Below, piece by piece: positions 19,173 to 29,699 of a stretch of 64,000 nt of DNA. The translations under genes and the position numbers were made by a program. The stretch's first letter is position 1, and every line of letters begins with the position of its first letter. The notes beneath the pieces were generated by a model. It saw only the letters and a program-made list of their open reading frames with translations, was not told the origin of the DNA and ran no database searches. The stretch lies in assembly GCA_039621445.1 (NCBI GenBank), contig CP154957.1:42627474-42691473 (forward strand), in the 5' to 3' direction. This DNA is from Euglena gracilis. Its lineage: Eukaryota; Euglenida; Euglenophyceae; Euglenales.

Positions 19173-20200
19173 CTACACTTTTGACCGTGGTTTGAAGTAG
19201 AGGCACGGTATTACTTTACCGTTTGGTGGAGTCAGGTATGGTTTGAAGTCATCCATGTGTACATTCTCGACACCGTTGGGTAAAGCGACTTTATAGCGCC
19301 CACTTGTACCCAACCGATCGAGGATCTCACATGGTCCGATACGGAGGGGGTCCAACTTCGTGGATTGCATACGGGTTCTACTGTTCTGAACCCACATGCG
19401 GTCACCTGGGTTGTATATCGGTGATTTGTAATCTTGTAAAAATTGTTTTTTTTGTAAGTGTATAACGACTACGTGCTTTTGCACATCCGTGCGCAAGGTT
19501 TCTATTTCAGAGAACCACGTTTCGGAGCTCACGCTAGAACGAACAGGGCGTTCTGACGGGATGTCGCCCATGGCTGGGGGGTCTCGTCCGAATACGATCT
19601 TGTATGGTGAATGTTGTAGTGTCAGACCCGGTAAAGTGTTGATATAAAATAAACACCATGGTAATACTTGTAGCCAGGCATTGTGCGATTCGGCCAGTGA
19701 AAGTCGTAGCACGTTGACTACAGCTTTCACTGCTTTTTCTGTCAACCCTGCTTTCTGGCATGGAAGGGCTACAATGTACCCACTCAGCCGACAGACGACA
19801 ACAAGGACGTAATAGTAAATTTTGTCATCTGTTCCTTTTGCAAGGTTCGAGTTCGAGAAAATGCATGCAGAGGGATGTAAAAATGTCATTTGGCACGGGG
19901 AAGAAGTCCAACGTACCAGGGGGGGCACCTCTGCGCGGTTTCACAGCTTGACAAATTTGGCACCGTTGCGAAATTTGTAAACAGCGCTTGTACGGATCTT
20001 TTTCAGCCAGGGTTGTACAGTATCTGCGACCCACCGAAGAAAGAAGTTTGGGGGCCCCAGGGTGACCTTGGTTGTGATAACATAGAAGTACGTCATCAAC
20101 CAAGTCACAGGGTATGCAGTACTTGTAACCAGTATTCTTCCGAAAAATCAAACGTAAAGGCGATAAGGTGTAAGTCTCAACCAATACACCACTACGCAAT
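19173..20200 (-). pseudogene. Integrase of element I-2, catalytically dead
   Basis: Zinc region: CYHNQGHPGAPKLL, then CQICQAVK. At the first catalytic Asp, copy I-1 reads SLFMDFLELE but this copy reads SLCMHFLELE (GAT to CAT). Then GLTEKAVKAVVNVLR shows that about 60-70 residues present in I-1, including the second Asp and the Glu, are deleted without loss of frame. The C-terminal part is intact (VALPNGVENVHMDDFKPYL, YLTPPNGK). One frame change separates the N-terminal and core parts. The ORF passes straight to the Cys-rich type a coding region with no chromodomain. Confidence 0.75.
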
Positions 20201-20279
20201 CTTTGTACGACATCATTGTAAGAATCATCCTTGGAATAATCCCATTCTCGAAAAAAGAGAGGGGATGGAGAATCTGATC

Positions 20280-21150
20280 GCGTAACTCGGCGGGGGCCCG
20301 GCATTCTGCCGCGTTGTAGTTTTCCCCGTACGGGGGCTATCGGCATCCGCCGCCAAATCCGCAAGACAGGAAAATTGTCAAGTAGGTTGTCAGCGGCGTC
20401 TGCGCGCCTTTCGAATTCGTCGGCTTCGCGACTTCCGTGGAACGTGGCATCACCCTCGTCAGGGTTACCAGGGTAATGCCAGGGTGCACGGGAGACTGGA
20501 TCTGCGACTTTTTGAGTATGACCTGTTGTGTAAACTACCACCAGGTTGAATTGACTCAAATATTCGTGCCAACAGCATCTTCGGCCAACTGAGGACATGG
20601 CCTTGTTCATGTCTTCGGTGTACCAGTGTTGGAGAGACTCATGATCTGTTAACACTAGTATTTGTACGAGTGAACTGGCGACCCAACTTCCGAATTTTTG
20701 TAGGATAAGTACAATGACATACGTCTCCTTTTCTCGTATGCTCCATTTGACTTGTCCTTTTCCGTCTTGACCTTGTAGCTTTCTTCTGAAGAATGCTACA
20801 GGTCGCACTTCATTGGACGAGTTATGTTGACTCAACACACCGCCGACAGCATAGTCGCTGCTGTCGACCTCTAGTACATATGATTTTTACGGGTCCGCAA
20901 TGTCAAGTACAACGTTGTCCAACATCAGTTGTTTAATTGTCGTTAGCGATTCTCGCATTGTATCATCCCATTGTATATTCGTATTGTCAGGAGCGCGATT
21001 CAAGTAAGTGGTACCGCGCTTTTCGCGAAATCCTTCATGTAAATCGCGTAATACTGCGCTAAACCCAAAAATCCTGTTAAATGGGTGATTGTATAGCTTC
21101 AAGTTTGCTTGGAGATGCTCTCCTTTGTTCGTTGTTAAGAATTTGCCCAC
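20280..21150 (-). pseudogene. RNase H of element I-2
   Basis: The frame from 20838 contains RPVAFFRRKLQGQDGKGQ, the Glu in SIREKETYVIVL, Asp in LVLTDHESLQHW and the last Asp in VADPVSRAPW. The first Asp lies just upstream near 20.86 kb, where the frame breaks (VDSSDYAVGG can be read). The domain then joins a connection of Asp/Glu/Arg-rich sequence to integrase. It is the most open part of pol in this copy. Confidence 0.75.
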
Positions 21151-21781
21151 AAAATGTTATCGTTACCCGAAACAAATGCATTTTCGCACCTTTGACGAAA
21201 AGCAAATGTTTTTGAAACGTTGTCAGTATGGAATGTATATCGCGTTGGTGAATATCAAGGATATCACCACCCGAATATGTAAGCGGGGGAGGTGTGCCAA
21301 TCAGCACGTCATCAATGTATACCATTGCAAACGGTAAGTCTCGTATAATACATTGTATCATTCTCTGGAACATGGCTGGTCCATTCTTAACACCCATTGG
21401 TAACACCGTCCGTTGGTAAACTCCGCGGGAGGTTACAAATGCGGTGTACGGTTGTGAGTCAGGGTGTAAGTGCATCTGGTGAAAATCATCCTCTAAGTCG
21501 AAAATCGACCAGAGGCGGTTTTCCGCTTGTTTTGTAATCAGGTGTTCGATAAGTGGTAACAGAAATGGATCGTCTTGTGTCTGTGAGTTCAAGTATCGGT
21601 AATCCGGCACAAGTCTCCACTTCTTCTCTCCAGAAGCATCGGGAGGCTTGGGTACAACAAAAGCTTGTGAGGTCCACTCGCTTTTGGAGGGTATGATCCA
21701 TTTTCGTTCAATCAGTTCTTCGATCACTGTATTGAGAGCTTGTTCTCTTTCGCCTGAACAGAGAAAGAATTTTCGGTGCAT
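21077..21781 (-). CDS. Reverse transcriptase of element I-2
   Basis: A 234-residue open frame covers fingers to palm: CSGEREQALNTVIEELIERK, SQAFVVPKPPDASGEKKWRL, VPDYRYLNSQTQDDPF, FDLEDDFHQMHLHPDSQPYT, VLPMGVKNGPAMFQRMIQ and the catalytic box MVYIDDVLIG. All standard motifs of Ty3/gypsy reverse transcriptase are kept. It ends near the thumb, where the frame shifts to RNase H. It is the best reference here for judging what is missing from I-1. Confidence 0.85.
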   Translation of the reverse strand: MHRKFFLCSGEREQALNTVIEELIERKWIIPSKSEWTSQAFVVPKPPDASGEKKWRLVPDYRYLNSQTQDDPFLLPLIEHLITKQAENRLWSIFDLEDDFHQMHLHPDSQPYTAFVTSRGVYQRTVLPMGVKNGPAMFQRMIQCIIRDLPFAMVYIDDVLIGTPPPLTYSGGDILDIHQRDIHSILTTFQKHLLFVKGAKMHLFRVTITFCGQILNNEQRRASPSKLEAIQSPI

Positions 21782-21909
21782 GGGCTGTGCACTTTCTTTG
21801 AGTTCGGATTTACAGACACCAAAAGGTACGCGAATTGCAGGGTTTATGTCATGGGCATAGATGGGATGTTCTAAAGCATCACTGAATCGCGATTGATCTT
21901 TGTACGTAA

Positions 21910-22761
21910 TTATTGTGATTTGGGATGTTGATCACCGCTTTCTATCGCTGCGCATAGTTGGTATGTTTGGTCGTTCTGACCTTTATCCCGTAGGAATTTG
22001 TCAGTGTGGTCAACAGTTCCGAATGCATCAAAAAAACAAACACGAAAATAGATTTCTTTCAATGGTGGTAACATGACACCGCAAAAATCTTCGAACAAGG
22101 TGGTGTCATTTGGTAAATCCCACCACTGAAAGGTGACATACGTCAGTTGTTGGAACCATTCCGCTTCGGGATTTATAGGAATGAGTAGCACACCGCGTGC
22201 ATGATCCCGAAGGATCTTTTTGACGACAAGGGGGATAAGTTTCATAGGTAGGTGTAGTCACAGGACCACACCACCCCAAAACTTATCAAACGCATTTGTA
22301 TGGCTTCCAGTAATTCGATAAACGAGAATGTGCTTTGGACGTGAATGCTTCAATATCCAATTGTAGGTCCATCGACTGCGCGATTTGCGCGATTTTGGAA
22401 AACCAGGTTTCCAAAATGCGATATTGTCCAAAATTGAAGGCATTCCAGATGCGGTTCGCGAAAACTGTCGCGGTTTCAGTCCTGTGGAGGGCTGAAACAC
22501 AGTTTATCGGTAATGCGGTGTGTCCGAATACACTTCATCAATCATTGTACCAAGTGTATCAGGTGTATTGTATAAAGGAGTACAATTTTTGTTGGCATTC
22601 TGCCACTTGTATGCAATGACATTGGAAGGATTGGCATTCTGCCATTCAGGGTCAGAGAGATTGGCTTTCTGCCATTGGATATCTTCCAGCGCGATTCTCG
22701 CGATTCCGAACAGGGAAGCGATTCCGCGTTTGTCCAGTTGTCGATGTACTTCAACACACAA
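21910..22761 (-). pseudogene. Dam/DIRS-like domain of element I-2, degraded
   Basis: The second half is open from 22245 (MKLIPLVVKKILRDHARGVL, then QWWDLPNDTTLFEDFCGV). It aligns with the I-1 block around HWWDLPTNVPIFEDFCG. The first half (22.76-22.26 kb) is broken by frame changes and by a small direct repeat of AGAATGCCA-like decamers (22.60-22.68 kb, three copies of TTGGC-x-TTCTGCCA). The PP motif read in I-1 and in the 39.4-kb copy is lost here (LHLPMKLI). So if the domain was enzymatic, this copy is not. Confidence 0.5.
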
Positions 22762-22881
22762 CGAGTAACAACCCGGTGTGTTGTGTTCTCGTTCAGCTGC
22801 CAGTGTAAACTCGGTATCGGTCCCGGTACCAAGTGCACTCTGGTTGTTGTGTAAAGTGATTAGTTTGGAAGGTTCAACTAT

Positions 22882-23730
22882 TTATCCACAATCAAAATAA
22901 GGTTGTGTGGAAATTCTCCGGCACTGTGCGCATTGGTGGGAAGTGTCGGTCTGGTAGTGCATCTCAGTCGTGTGTAGTGTGTGTACGGGGGTGTTGAAAG
23001 TTGTAGCTGCTGGGGGGTGTACAGGGGTGTCCAAAATCGACACACCTGGTGGAAAACGTAAACGTTGTGCAGCTGGGCGGCTACTAGACACCGTTATAAC
23101 TTCAGGCCTTTGGGCTTTCAACGTGGAACCCAGTGAAACGTGGGGGGTTAAGCTACTCGCTTTCCCTACCGCATGGGAAACGTGCGTTAAAAGTATAGTG
23201 GGTAGGGTGGCAGCTTTCTCTGTACCTCTGGTGTAGGAAACGGTGTTTTTGGTTGTAAAAACCGTTGTGGCAAGGCGGTGGGACATCTGGGAAGATGCCT
23301 CGGGGGAGAAATTCGGTGGTGTGGGTTGTGTGCGTGAAGTAGTGCGCAAACCGAGGGAGGGGCAGTCCACAACAAGGCGGTTCTGACGCAAGAACGGAAG
23401 ACCCAAAACTACGTCAGACCCGCGGATACCCGATTCGTAACTACAGGTACCCAGAAAATTTTGTATGTGTGGGGGCTGTGAGTGGGGCTTGGGGATGATG
23501 GGGAGGAGTACGTCCAAAAAGCATCCCAATTCACCACCACACATGGGGCTGTTGTCATCAGTCATAATTTTGATGGGGTACTTGGCTTTCACCAAGAGGG
23601 ATTTGAGAATTAATCCCGTTCGAAAGAGAAGGGGGAGTCGACACCATGTGTCGACCAAAATTTTGCATTTGGTAGAACAATTTTGTGTTCGGATTTCTGC
23701 TTGGACCAAAAGTTCCATGGGGGGTCGCAA
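22882..23730 (-). CDS. Aspartic protease and Cys-rich linker, element I-2
   Basis: A 282-residue open frame. The active-site strand reads KCKILVDTWCRLPLLF where I-1 has ILIDTGCRIALFF: the Gly of Asp-Thr-Gly is Trp (GGT to TGG type change). The second half has YESGIRGSDVVLGLPFLRQN. A Pro/Thr/Ser-rich spacer with AQRPEVITVSSSRPAA leads to CAQCRRISTQPYFDCG, the start of the linker to the Dam-like domain. An aspartic protease with Trp in place of this Gly is not expected to be active, although the frame is still open. Confidence 0.7.
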   Translation of the reverse strand: MRPPMELLVQAEIRTQNCSTKCKILVDTWCRLPLLFRTGLILKSLLVKAKYPIKIMTDDNSPMCGGELGCFLDVLLPIIPKPHSQPPHIQNFLGTCSYESGIRGSDVVLGLPFLRQNRLVVDCPSLGLRTTSRTQPTPPNFSPEASSQMSHRLATTVFTTKNTVSYTRGTEKAATLPTILLTHVSHAVGKASSLTPHVSLGSTLKAQRPEVITVSSSRPAAQRLRFPPGVSILDTPVHPPAATTFNTPVHTLHTTEMHYQTDTSHQCAQCRRISTQPYFDCG

Positions 23731-23986
23731 AGTGCAGGATCCGGTGTAAAATTGTTGTCTCTACAACTATTCCAGGATCCCGTTCCTACTTTGTTCAGCA
23801 TTCCAGGCAGAAATTTCGAGTGGGGGGTGGGGGACCCAAAACTCCCCCAGGTACCGAACAAAAAGACAGATGGGCAGGGAAAGTAAGGTTGATCAGGTCC
23901 TGTTTCCGTCTGTTCATCAGCCCAGAGGTCCGTGCCCACAGACCTCGGGCTCCCCTACTCCAAGTCCGATTCAGCACTTCGGCTGT

Positions 23987-24877
23987 TTATCGTTTTCCTG
24001 TGTAGACAGCGCACAATGCGCGGACCGCATTGCGGTCGTTCTCCAACGACGATTCGGAGTTCTCGTCCCCCTCCCTGCCCGAAGCCGGGGTTCCCTCCTC
24101 TAAACAAGAGATTTTGAACCCGACCTTGTGTTTGCTGTTGTGTTCTGTATCATTGTGGTGACGTTGGTTCGGGCTGGGATAGCGAGAACAGTAACATTTG
24201 GACGAGTGGTGGTTGTGTGATCCGCAAAGGGAACCCTTTTGTCGGTTTTGTGGTTTTTGTCGGTTTTGTGATGGGCTTTCACCCCTTGGAGATCTTGGTG
24301 AACGGAATCCCGTCGGACCACGGTTGTTGTAACCTGATTTCACGGACGACGATCGCGAAGAAGATGATCCACTTCGCGAACGTGATCGCGATTAATCGCG
24401 ATTTGTATCACGTTTGTAAGGGGGTTGGGGTGATTGACCACAGGGTGCGTGATCGCGTCCGCGGTCGCGGAACGGTGATCGGGACCTTTGTCGATAACCC
24501 GACGAATGTGATTGTCCAGATTTGTTCGAATATCCGGAGGAGCGCGAGCTCCGCGAGGATTGTGAACCCCTTGGACTCTGATACCGCTTTTGCGTATCAG
24601 GGCGGGGGCAGTCACGGGAAGTCTGCCCCGACTTGTGGCAAAAAAAGCAAGTTTTGTCAGAAGATTGGTGAGATGAGGGCGGATAGCGCGTTTTTGTATC
24701 TCCCCTTGGGGAGTTTTTGTAATGTTTACCGTATCCCCGTGGGGATTTTGGAGAAGAAGTCTTTTGTAGTGCACTTACCATACTGCTAGGGAGACCAGCG
24801 GTAGGGTGGTGGGTGTAAGCCGATTGTATCTGTCCCAAAAGTTGTGAGAGTTTCATTTGTTTGGAAACATAATTCAA
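23987..24877 (-). pseudogene. Nucleocapsid region of Gag, element I-2
   Basis: From 24877 the frame has LSQLLGQIQSAYTH, an Arg/Ser/Lys-rich spacer and the knuckle CFFCHKSGQTSRDC. In I-1 the equivalent is CFLCNKSDHMSREC, so the His ligand is Gln here, one base away. An SR-rich basic tail (SSRSSRSSGYSNKSGQ, RSRSPFRDRGRD) follows and probably binds RNA. A frame change near 24.35 kb leads to the final basic stretch. Confidence 0.7.
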
Positions 24878-25467
24878 TCGTTGTTCAAGTGTGAGTTAGT
24901 TGTCCCCGACTTCCTCGCGGTGGATGTCCTTGATAACTGTAGGAATAAATGGAGGAGAACCGCATCGAATTGTTCTTTCATTTGGTTCTCTCCCAGGTCA
25001 TCAACCTCAGAAGCCAATCCCAACCATTTGGAATACCAAAGGTCGATTGACTTCCATTTTTGGTCAGTTGGCGCGAATTGCCGCCGTTTTTTCTCCATCG
25101 TAATTCGCGAAATTAGGCTTGAACAGGTTGACACATATTGGTCAACCAGTTCATCGAAAGTAATCCGATTCCGGATCACAAGACGTCGGGAGCGATCTTT
25201 TTCTTCCTTGGGAAGGCAATCAATTAATTCCACTTTGAATACCTCTGGGTTCCCGTCTTGGGTTGGACCCTTCAAGTCCCAGTAGTACGTGCAGTCTCGC
25301 CAAAGTTGTGTCCAAATTGTGGGATCTCCATCCCATTGTGGCTTTACCTTGTTGGCAATTGTAATGGTACCTTTGAAATAGCGTTGTGGGCCGCGATTTC
25401 CATCGTAATTGATATTATAAGGTTGTTGTGGTGGGATGCGTGAATGCGCATCCAGAATGGTACTCAT
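24874..25467 (-). CDS. Capsid region of Gag, element I-2
   Basis: A 197-residue open frame begins MSTILDAHSRIPPQQP and has the capsid blocks YFKGTITIANKVKPQWDGD, WTQLWRDCTYYWDLKG and WLGLASEVDDLGENQMKEQF. The long helices and the position before the zinc knuckle identify it as capsid of a Ty3/gypsy Gag. It overlaps the nucleocapsid frame in another reading frame near 24.87 kb, so a lesion or frameshift joins them. The same blocks occur in I-1 at 16.5-17.0 kb, in pieces. Confidence 0.75.
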   Translation of the reverse strand: MSTILDAHSRIPPQQPYNINYDGNRGPQRYFKGTITIANKVKPQWDGDPTIWTQLWRDCTYYWDLKGPTQDGNPEVFKVELIDCLPKEEKDRSRRLVIRNRITFDELVDQYVSTCSSLISRITMEKKRRQFAPTDQKWKSIDLWYSKWLGLASEVDDLGENQMKEQFDAVLLHLFLQLSRTSTARKSGTTNSHLNND

Positions 25468-27885
25468 GGTACCGTAGGTACCATGGGTATTTGGTACATC
25501 GCAGATCCGCGAATTGTACGGTTGTGTTTCGCGATTCCGCGAATCTGATTGTAAAGGGTCGCGATTCCGCTATTCGGGGTGTGGTAACATACCAGGGGGG
25601 TAGGAATCCCGTTGTTCAGCCGCAAATCGGGGAACCGCGGAAATTTCCGTGTTTCGCATTCGCGATCCATGGCCATTACCCGGGGTAGGAGTATGGCTCA
25701 TACCGCGAATCAGTCCCGATTCGTGAATTTCTTGTTGTAAAACCGGAGGATTTTTGCGGTTTTGATTTGCGGTTTTTATTGTAAAAACCGGTTCCTCATC
25801 CGAAGGTTTACCCTTAGGGAAGGGAATCTTAAGTTGTGGTATAAACGGGCGATTGTAATCGCGATTGTACGCATGTTCATGAGCATGTGCATCCGTGGAT
25901 GCTTGTAGGGTCCGAATTTGCTTGTAGAGGTGCGCATACTGCGCTTTTGGAAGGATTGGCATCCAACGAATCGCGAATTTGATGCACAAAGTCGCGAGTT
26001 GGATGTCGGGCATCCGAAGATGCGCGAAAAGCGCGTTGTGAGCTGGAAGTTGCATTTTGACCACCGAGAACACGGTTTTCAGGGGCAAAGTGCGGGGGGT
26101 TGCGGGATTTTGCATGAATCTCAACCAAAATCAATGTAAAATCTTGGATACTTTGTTCCAATGAACCAACCACTTGGAAAAGGTCCGAAGTTCGTTCAAC
26201 ATCACCCTGCAAACACTTAATACGTTTGCGGTAGGAGGGTAAGTCATCCAAAAGTGGTAATTTGTCAACAATGGAGTCAAAATCCGCTGAAAGCGTTGGA
26301 AAAGTGGTGTCCATGAATTGGACCCGCTTAACCAAAGTTTCCATTGCGGTTGTAAGGGCGTTCAAACGATTGTCAGTTTGTGGGGTTGTTGTACCCAACG
26401 TGCGGTTGGGGTACCCCTACCGCATTTTCAGCGGTTCTGTCATTCATCATTGTAGAAAGTCGGTTCTCCAACACCAAAATTTGTTGTTTTAGTGCGAGAA
26501 CTTGTTGGGTGACCGAATTTTCGGTACTCATCAATGTTTCACAAAATTCTTGTAAGTTTTCCTGATTTTTCGCAAGCACTTGGTCGTAAAATGTGCGAAA
26601 TGAAGGGGGAGTTCGACTTCGCGAACCATTTGTCCATCCGAAGATGGTTGGAGTCCGGAGACCCTTGTAGAAAGTGTTTGTACGCGTTTTTTGCAAATGG
26701 GAAGTGGTGGATTGTAGGGTTTTGTAATCCGCAAGCGCTGTTTCAATGCCGGTGACATCCGGAATTTGGTTTTGAATACCGTTACACCGTTTGTGCAAAT
26801 CCGCAAACGCAGGTTCGATTTTGTTCACACCCGCTTGTAACTGGTTGTGCAAATCGGTTACAGTGGATCGTAGTGCTCCCATACAGCGATTTTTGGTGGA
26901 AGTTTCCGCAAAGTGGCGTCGTAAGCCCACATTTGCAGTTTGTAGTCCCAAACCATCCGCAAAAGCGGTTTTCAGGTCTGCAAACACAATTTGGAGGTCA
27001 GCATTCGCGGTTTGGACGGTAGTTATGACCGTTTCTCGGTGTTGGAGTTCCGCATTCGCGGTTTGAAAGCTAAGAATCACCGCATCGCGGGATTGGAGTT
27101 CCGCCGTAGCAATTTGCAAAGCATTGGAAGCAGTTTCAAGTTTTTGTATGTCGTTTTGCCACTTCTCATGGAGGAAATCCTGTCCATGCACGATTTCAGC
27201 CATTTGAGTGTGCAATGTGGTCAAGGTGTTGTAAAATTCACCGCATTTGCAGGAAGTTTGTTCCAAACGAGCAATCCGCTCTTCCAGTTGTTGAGCAAAA
27301 GCTCTTTGTACATAGTTTTTGCGTATTTGTGCAAAATTTTGGTGAAAACTCGCGTTTTCATCACCCAAACGCAAAATGTGTTCTTGGGCCTGTTGTACAA
27401 CATTGGACAAAGTTGAGAAGTGCTCATATGAAACATATGAGCCAAGTTCCGCACCAATTGGCGCTTTATCCCGTTGTTGTAACCGGGACTGCATTTTTTG
27501 CATTGTATAAGAAAAATTTTCCAGTTGTGTGAACAGTTGTTGTAGATTTTGTTGTAGATGTGAAAATTTTGCGTTTTTCCGCGATGTGGAGGGTCTCTTG
27601 TACTTGTTGGAAGTTTTGTACCAAGGTGTTGCACAAAAATGCGTCAAAACCTTGGTGGAGGTTCTGAAGGTCCATTGTGGGGGAATTAAGTTTCTTTTGG
27701 CAAAATTTTCGAAATTCTTGGATGTATTGCCAAAGGAAGTCCAGCTTGCCGAAAACGGCCTTGTGACTGTCTTCATCCAATTGTAAGACTTGGTTCAGTG
27801 TTTTCGCGCAATTTTGGACACAAGCTTCGATGTGTCGAAATTGCTGTTGTAGTGGGTGGTTCCCCGGTAAATTTGCGACTACGCG
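25464..27885 (-). CDS. Coiled-coil N-terminal region upstream of capsid, element I-2
   Basis: Two main minus frames (27776-26373, 467 residues; 26398-25877, 173 residues) encode long helical, Gln/Leu-rich sequence with heptad-like spacing. Repeated units include LQTANAELQHRETVITTVQ and LQTANVGLRRHFAET. A His/Pro/Arg-rich part follows to 25.46 kb. No known domain is recognised. It sits where a Gag N-terminus would, but it is far longer than usual and absent from I-1. It may be a Gag extension for self-assembly, or a captured host segment; I cannot decide. The frame is unusually open for a decayed element. Confidence 0.5.
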
Positions 27886-27886
27886 C

Positions 27887-28441
27887 TCACGGTATTACTG
27901 GAGAACGAATCCCGGTCTTCCTCGGGGTCATTGTCCATGAGAACAATGACACCAGCAGTTGTTGGGGCAGCCCCTCCGCCCTGGCCCTTAGCTCCCTTAT
28001 GTCTTCCCTTATGGTCCCTTGTTGTTCAGCGATGGCTGTGGCCTGTCCGTCCAGCTCTGCTCGAAAATTTTGTAGGCCCTGTGCAGTCCCTGCATTTATT
28101 TCTCGCAGCCCCCCGAGTTCACCCGTCAGCTGGTTTAATGTTTGGTCCAGGGCCACGGCCTGGGCCTGCTGTCGCCCGCTGGCCAGCTCCTGGCTCCTCA
28201 TCACCTCCTCCGTGGTGCAGACGGAGGTGACAAGGAGCTCTTCCATGTTTTTTACTCGCCCAGCCATCGCCTCGTTAAACCCCTGTCCCTCGCCTGGCTG
28301 GTGAACCTGACTGACGATGGCCTCGAGCCCTTGGACCCGCTGGGCTAGTTGGGCCACAGTCCCGAGGCCCTCGCTCAGCCGGGTGGTCACCAGCTCGCTC
28401 AGGGCCGTTATCCCCCTAGAAAAATTTTTCATCTGCTTCAT
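27887..28441 (-). CDS. Coiled-coil ORF, element I-2 5' region
   Basis: A 184-residue frame in GC-rich DNA encodes helical sequence (ITALSELVTTRLSEGLG, VAQLAQRVQGLEAIVSQV, GLQNFRAELDGQATAIAEQQ) with Leu/Ala at heptad positions. It overlaps the end of the next ORF to the right by about 25 bp in another frame, suggesting one original protein broken by a one-base change. It ends exactly where the coiled-coil region described for 25464-27885 becomes open, so together they may once have formed a single very long coiled-coil protein. Confidence 0.45.
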   Translation of the reverse strand: MKQMKNFSRGITALSELVTTRLSEGLGTVAQLAQRVQGLEAIVSQVHQPGEGQGFNEAMAGRVKNMEELLVTSVCTTEEVMRSQELASGRQQAQAVALDQTLNQLTGELGGLREINAGTAQGLQNFRAELDGQATAIAEQQGTIREDIRELRARAEGLPQQLLVSLFSWTMTPRKTGIRSPVIP

Positions 28442-29666
28442 TTTCGGCCAGTTGGGACGCTAGCCCAGCCTGGGTCCTTTCCATTTGGTGCACCACTCCT
28501 TGGAAATTTTCAGTGACCCGCTGAAACTGCAAGGACACCAACTGCTCCAGGCGGCTAACTGAAGCAGCTGTGGTGGCCCCCGCTTCAGCGTGCCGACTTT
28601 GCCGGTCGCCAACCCAGCCATCCAACTGCTGGATCTCCTGCCCCAGAACCACTGAGGCAGCGGCCTGTGCCTCCGCCTCCTCCCACAGCCTCTGGGGGGG
28701 GGGGTGCGGGGGGTGCCTCCCCTTCGGGCTCTGTTCTCTCACCAACCCCCCCTGGGCCGTCTGGTCCTCGTCCTCCACCATTTCCCCTGCTGGGGGCAGC
28801 TCCTGCTGCTGCCATTGGGTGGTTCCGTCTGGGGCATGTCCTTGGGGCCCATCATGACCAGGCCCGGCATGCACCAGCGAACAATGCTCGGGTCCAGCTG
28901 GGAAATGCCCAGACCCGACATGGCTCACCGGCTCATGTGCCGGCCCGGCATCCCCAGGGTTCTGCCAGGGCCCCGCCTCCAGTAAAAGTGGCTGGGTCTG
29001 GTTTGAAAATTCTTCTTCTTCTTCTTCTTCTGGTTCTTGCTCTTCTTCTTTGATCTTCCCCCGCATGGCGAATTGCCACATGACCTGCCTGGTCATGTCA
29101 TGCACGAACTCCGGTATGACCAGGCTGGGCATGCCAGAGAGCAGTCCCAGGCTGCCGGGCAGTGCCAAGCCGGACCCAGAATATTGTTGCTGCTGGGGGT
29201 CCGGCTGGGCTGGCCCAGCAATGGCCAGGAGCTGCCGGCCCCGGCCGTAATGGCTGGGGCTGCCATGGCTGTGGCTGGCGTTGTCCTCTTCATCCTCCTG
29301 GAAATCTGGGAGATCCCCAGGCTCACCTAGTGTGAGCCCAGAGGGCTCAAACCACCCTCTGCGACCATGTTGGGGTTGTCCCTCCTGAGGTCCCGGGGGA
29401 GGGACCCCTGGCGGCGCAACCCGCGTAGGATCGTTTTTGTTTGAGCCCGTCGGGCCCACCTGGTGGGGGTTTTCCCCTTGGAGGAAAAATGGGGTAGGGG
29501 TGGGTGTTGTTGAGGATGGTGATGTTGAAAATGACATACTTTTGAGGACCAATAAATTGATCTTGGATGAATAAAAAACAATAATCAATGACTTGAACTT
29601 GTTATTTGTAATTTGAACTTCCTTGATTTGAGCTTTGAATTGCAATGCAACACAATTGGCGAACAA
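28416..29666 (-). CDS. Pro/Gln/Glu-rich ORF with C-terminal coiled coil, element I-2 5' region
   Basis: A 416-residue frame; the natural Met may be MSFSTSPSSTTPTPTPFF (about residue 44). It has a Pro/Gly-rich N-terminal half, an acidic cluster (EEEQEPEEEEEEEF) near the middle, Pro/His/Gly-rich repeats with PGHDGPQGHAPDG, and a helical end (SRLEQLVSLQFQRVTENFQG). GC content and codon use differ from the AT-richer DNA on both sides. No domain is known to me. It probably forms the N-terminus of the long Gag-like polyprotein of I-2, or a separate ORF between the primer-binding site and Gag. Confidence 0.45.
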   Translation of the reverse strand: MFANCVALQFKAQIKEVQITNNKFKSLIIVFYSSKINLLVLKSMSFSTSPSSTTPTPTPFFLQGENPHQVGPTGSNKNDPTRVAPPGVPPPGPQEGQPQHGRRGWFEPSGLTLGEPGDLPDFQEDEEDNASHSHGSPSHYGRGRQLLAIAGPAQPDPQQQQYSGSGLALPGSLGLLSGMPSLVIPEFVHDMTRQVMWQFAMRGKIKEEEQEPEEEEEEEFSNQTQPLLLEAGPWQNPGDAGPAHEPVSHVGSGHFPAGPEHCSLVHAGPGHDGPQGHAPDGTTQWQQQELPPAGEMVEDEDQTAQGGLVREQSPKGRHPPHPPPQRLWEEAEAQAAASVVLGQEIQQLDGWVGDRQSRHAEAGATTAASVSRLEQLVSLQFQRVTENFQGVVHQMERTQAGLASQLAENEADEKFF

Positions 29667-29699
29667 AAATCACAGTTTGAACAGAGTGTAAACAGAGCC

